A DNA stretch of 64,000 bases. It comes from an uncultured Roseburia sp. Lineage in GTDB: Bacteria > Bacillota > Clostridia > Lachnospirales > Lachnospiraceae. Below, piece after piece: positions 62,571 to 64,000 of the stretch; within the stretch, counting starts at the first letter, position 1, and each line of letters starts with the position of its first letter. The notes under the pieces are model-generated. The model saw only the letters and a program-made list of their open reading frames with translations, did not search any database and was not told where the DNA came from. Made by a program: the position numbers and the translations under genes. The stretch lies in NCBI GenBank assembly GCA_947647505.1, contig CANSKO010000001.1:124001-188000 (forward strand), written 5' to 3'.

Positions 62571-63077
62571 CTAAAAGTCGTTTAATTTTAACTGCGCGAT
62601 CATCTGCCTCACTTTTTTTCGAATGCGCACGTATTTCATGCGGACGGCTGCTTCGCTTATGCCTAAGTCTTTGGCGATGGCCTTCATTGGCGTTTTTTTC
62701 ACATAATACGCTTTGTACAGGTCCTGTTCGGATTTTGTCAGCGCAAGCAGCAGACGTTTCTGGTACAGGCTTTCGTCGATGAGCAGGTCCCGGTTTGCGC
62801 ATAATTCTTCAAATGCGTCTTTTGTGCTGGATTCCTCTGCAATATCTTTATAATGGATTTTTGCAGATTGCCTGTAGTAGTAAAGAATCAGACGTTTTGC
62901 CGTTGCATATAAAAAAGCAATTGGTTTTTCATGCGCAAGGAATGCGTCGCCTTTTTTCAGCGCAATGAAAAAGACGTCCTGTACGAGATCTTCCGCAGCC
63001 TCCTTTTGCCCTGTTCTGGCCAGAATGTAATTGTATATTTTTGCATAAGATTCCCGGCATATTTCTTCAAACTCCAT
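62571..63077 (-). CDS. ECF-type RNA polymerase sigma factor
   Basis: A 168-residue protein with sigma region 2 (EDLVQDVFFIALKKG, then PIAFLYATAKRLILYYYR) and region 4 (LTKSEQDLYKAYYVKKTPMKAIAKDLGISEAAVRMKYVRIRKKV). ATG 63077 has GGAGGTGAAA upstream; an ATG at 63092 is in-frame but poor. It directs core polymerase to stress-type promoters and is expected to be held inactive by the membrane protein encoded downstream. Confidence 0.9.
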   Translation of the reverse strand: MEFEEICRESYAKIYNYILARTGQKEAAEDLVQDVFFIALKKGDAFLAHEKPIAFLYATAKRLILYYYRQSAKIHYKDIAEESSTKDAFEELCANRDLLIDESLYQKRLLLALTKSEQDLYKAYYVKKTPMKAIAKDLGISEAAVRMKYVRIRKKVRQMIAQLKLNDF

Positions 63078-63117
63078 CCGTTTCACCTCCATTTATATAT
63101 GAAACAATAGATGGCAT

Positions 63118-63132
63118 GTAACATCATGTTAC
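63118..63132. promoter_or_regulatory. Perfect 15-bp palindrome upstream of the sigma gene
   Basis: GTAACATCATGTTAC. It lies 41 bases before the sigma-factor start in the divergent gap of 251 bases (63078-63328), between the sigma gene (-) and folC (+). On the - strand TATAAA (63097-63092) would place the palindrome centre near -40. It differs in sequence from the two TGTGAC palindromes. The rest of the gap shows no gene. Confidence 0.55.
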
Positions 63133-63328
63133 CATAAAAATCTATTTCCGGCGGAAATGTTATCCTGTAGGAAGGCGTCTTCTTTCAATATCCCTTCGTC
63201 AGTCGTTGCTATTTTCTTCCATTTCTGGTATCGTATACATGGTAAAATGCCAGAGGGCATTTGAAAACGCGTCTGAAAAAGAAATGTTTGGCCGCGTTAT
63301 GGGAAGAATAAGAGGGAAGGCGCGGCAT

Positions 63329-64000
63329 ATGGAAAAAGAATACGATTATGAGGCGGCGATGCGATTTCACGAAAGCGCAAAGCAATACGGCAGCGTGCTT
63401 GGGCTTGACAGCATACGCGAGCTGATGCGCCGGCTTGGCGATGTGTGGAAGGCGCTTCGGGTTGTGCATGTCGCGGGAACAAACGGAAAGGGCTCTGTCT
63501 GCTGCTTTCTGGCGTCCGTGTTAAAAGAAGCCGGGTATAAAACAGGGCAGTACGCATCGCCCGCCGTGTTTGATCTGCGTGAAGCGTATCAGATAAACGG
63601 GGCGTGGATTGAACCGGAGGAATATGCGTTGTGCATGCAAGACGTGGAACGGGCCTGTCTGGATATGGCAGCCTGCGGGCTTTCGCATCCTACCGTATTT
63701 GAGATCGAGACGGCGCTTGCATTTCTCTGGTTTTTCCGCAGCAAATGTGAAATCGTGCTGCTTGAAACCGGAATGGGCGGCAGTACGGACGCCACAAATC
63801 TGCTGGAACAGCCGCTGTGCAGCGTCATCACGTCGATAGATATGGATCATACGCAGTTTCTGGGTGAAACAATCGCGGAAATTGCAGCCGTGAAGTCCGG
63901 AATCATAAAGGAAGGCTGTCCTGTGATTGTGACCGAGCAGCCGAAGGAAGCGGAAGCGGTTTTACGACAAAAGGCCAGCGAAGCGCACGCTGCGTATTAT
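63329..64000 (+). CDS. folC: Folylpolyglutamate synthase / dihydrofolate synthase, N-terminal part
   Basis: The frame is open to the right edge; 224 codons are present. It has the Mur-ligase-like P-loop VHVAGTNGKGSVC (about residue 49) and downstream ETGMGGSTDATN and SIDMDHTQFLGET, the FolC signature. ATG 63329 follows GAGGGAAGG at 8 bases; an in-frame ATG at 63284 is possible. It adds glutamate to folates. The C-terminal domain is outside the window. Confidence 0.93.
   Translation, partial: MEKEYDYEAAMRFHESAKQYGSVLGLDSIRELMRRLGDVWKALRVVHVAGTNGKGSVCCFLASVLKEAGYKTGQYASPAVFDLREAYQINGAWIEPEEYALCMQDVERACLDMAACGLSHPTVFEIETALAFLWFFRSKCEIVLLETGMGGSTDATNLLEQPLCSVITSIDMDHTQFLGETIAEIAAVKSGIIKEGCPVIVTEQPKEAEAVLRQKASEAHAAYY

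Overview
The window looks like a chromosomal segment of a Gram-positive anaerobe of the class Clostridia, most likely a Lachnospiraceae-type Firmicute. The reasons are a Gram-positive style Tad pilus locus with a DUF5702-type protein, a clostridial crotonase, the tig-clpP-clpX-lon-ysxC block, strong GGAGG ribosome binding sites, TTG starts, and the absence of an outer-membrane secretin. I read no rRNA, tRNA or CRISPR array. This is inference from gene content, not a database match.

Region 1 (2-19965, all + strand). A very tightly packed run: the C-terminus of TadA/CpaF, TadB, TadC, an Flp-type pilin, a TadE-like protein, a DUF5702-like secreted protein, a second TadE-like protein and a prepilin peptidase. 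It continues without a visible terminator into a WG-repeat membrane protein, a DUF6382-like/FHA protein, a PP2C phosphatase, a membrane Ser/Thr kinase, a small membrane protein and a 2231-residue surface protein with many Ig-like (D-x-A-G-N) repeats. The first clear intrinsic terminator is at 19921-19965. The layout suggests a pilus machine encoded together with a complete phospho-threonine signalling module and a giant surface protein.

Region 2 (20041-23298). A YtrA-type GntR repressor with an operator, an ABC ATPase and a permease, ended by a terminator. Region 3 (23312-32311) is housekeeping: DUF512 radical-SAM protein, der, plsY, gpsA, dnaE, pfkA. Region 4 (32313-44283): tig, clpP, clpX, lon, ysxC, then a zinc/manganese-type ABC importer (binding protein, ATPase, permease), a cytoplasmic parvulin, a DUF4250 protein, an intracellular GH13 enzyme and cutC. 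Region 5 (44265-45989, - strand): crotonase and proC. Region 6: a RelB/RelE-type toxin-antitoxin pair (46103-46856), then a PTS operon (IIA, enzyme I, HPr, EIICB). Region 7: glnS, a DUF2225 protein, a MocR/PdxR-type regulator, and a type IIA topoisomerase pair separated by a 309-base spacer with a large nested palindrome and tandem repeats. Region 8 (59663-63077): a Crp/Fnr-family regulator facing a ferredoxin / membrane Fe-S protein / thioredoxin group, then an ECF-like sigma factor with a putative membrane anti-sigma protein. The window ends inside folC.

The most informative new observations are: (a) two near-identical TGTGAC-N3-GTCAC palindromes, each centred at about -41 of a TATACT promoter in front of the ferredoxin and thioredoxin genes, beside a Crp/Fnr-family gene; (b) the nested 139-bp palindrome between the two topoisomerase genes; (c) an HPr with Arg instead of Ser at position 46; (d) the FHA/PP2C/kinase module embedded in the Tad locus, with GETTVL-type candidate phospho-sites in the FHA protein.
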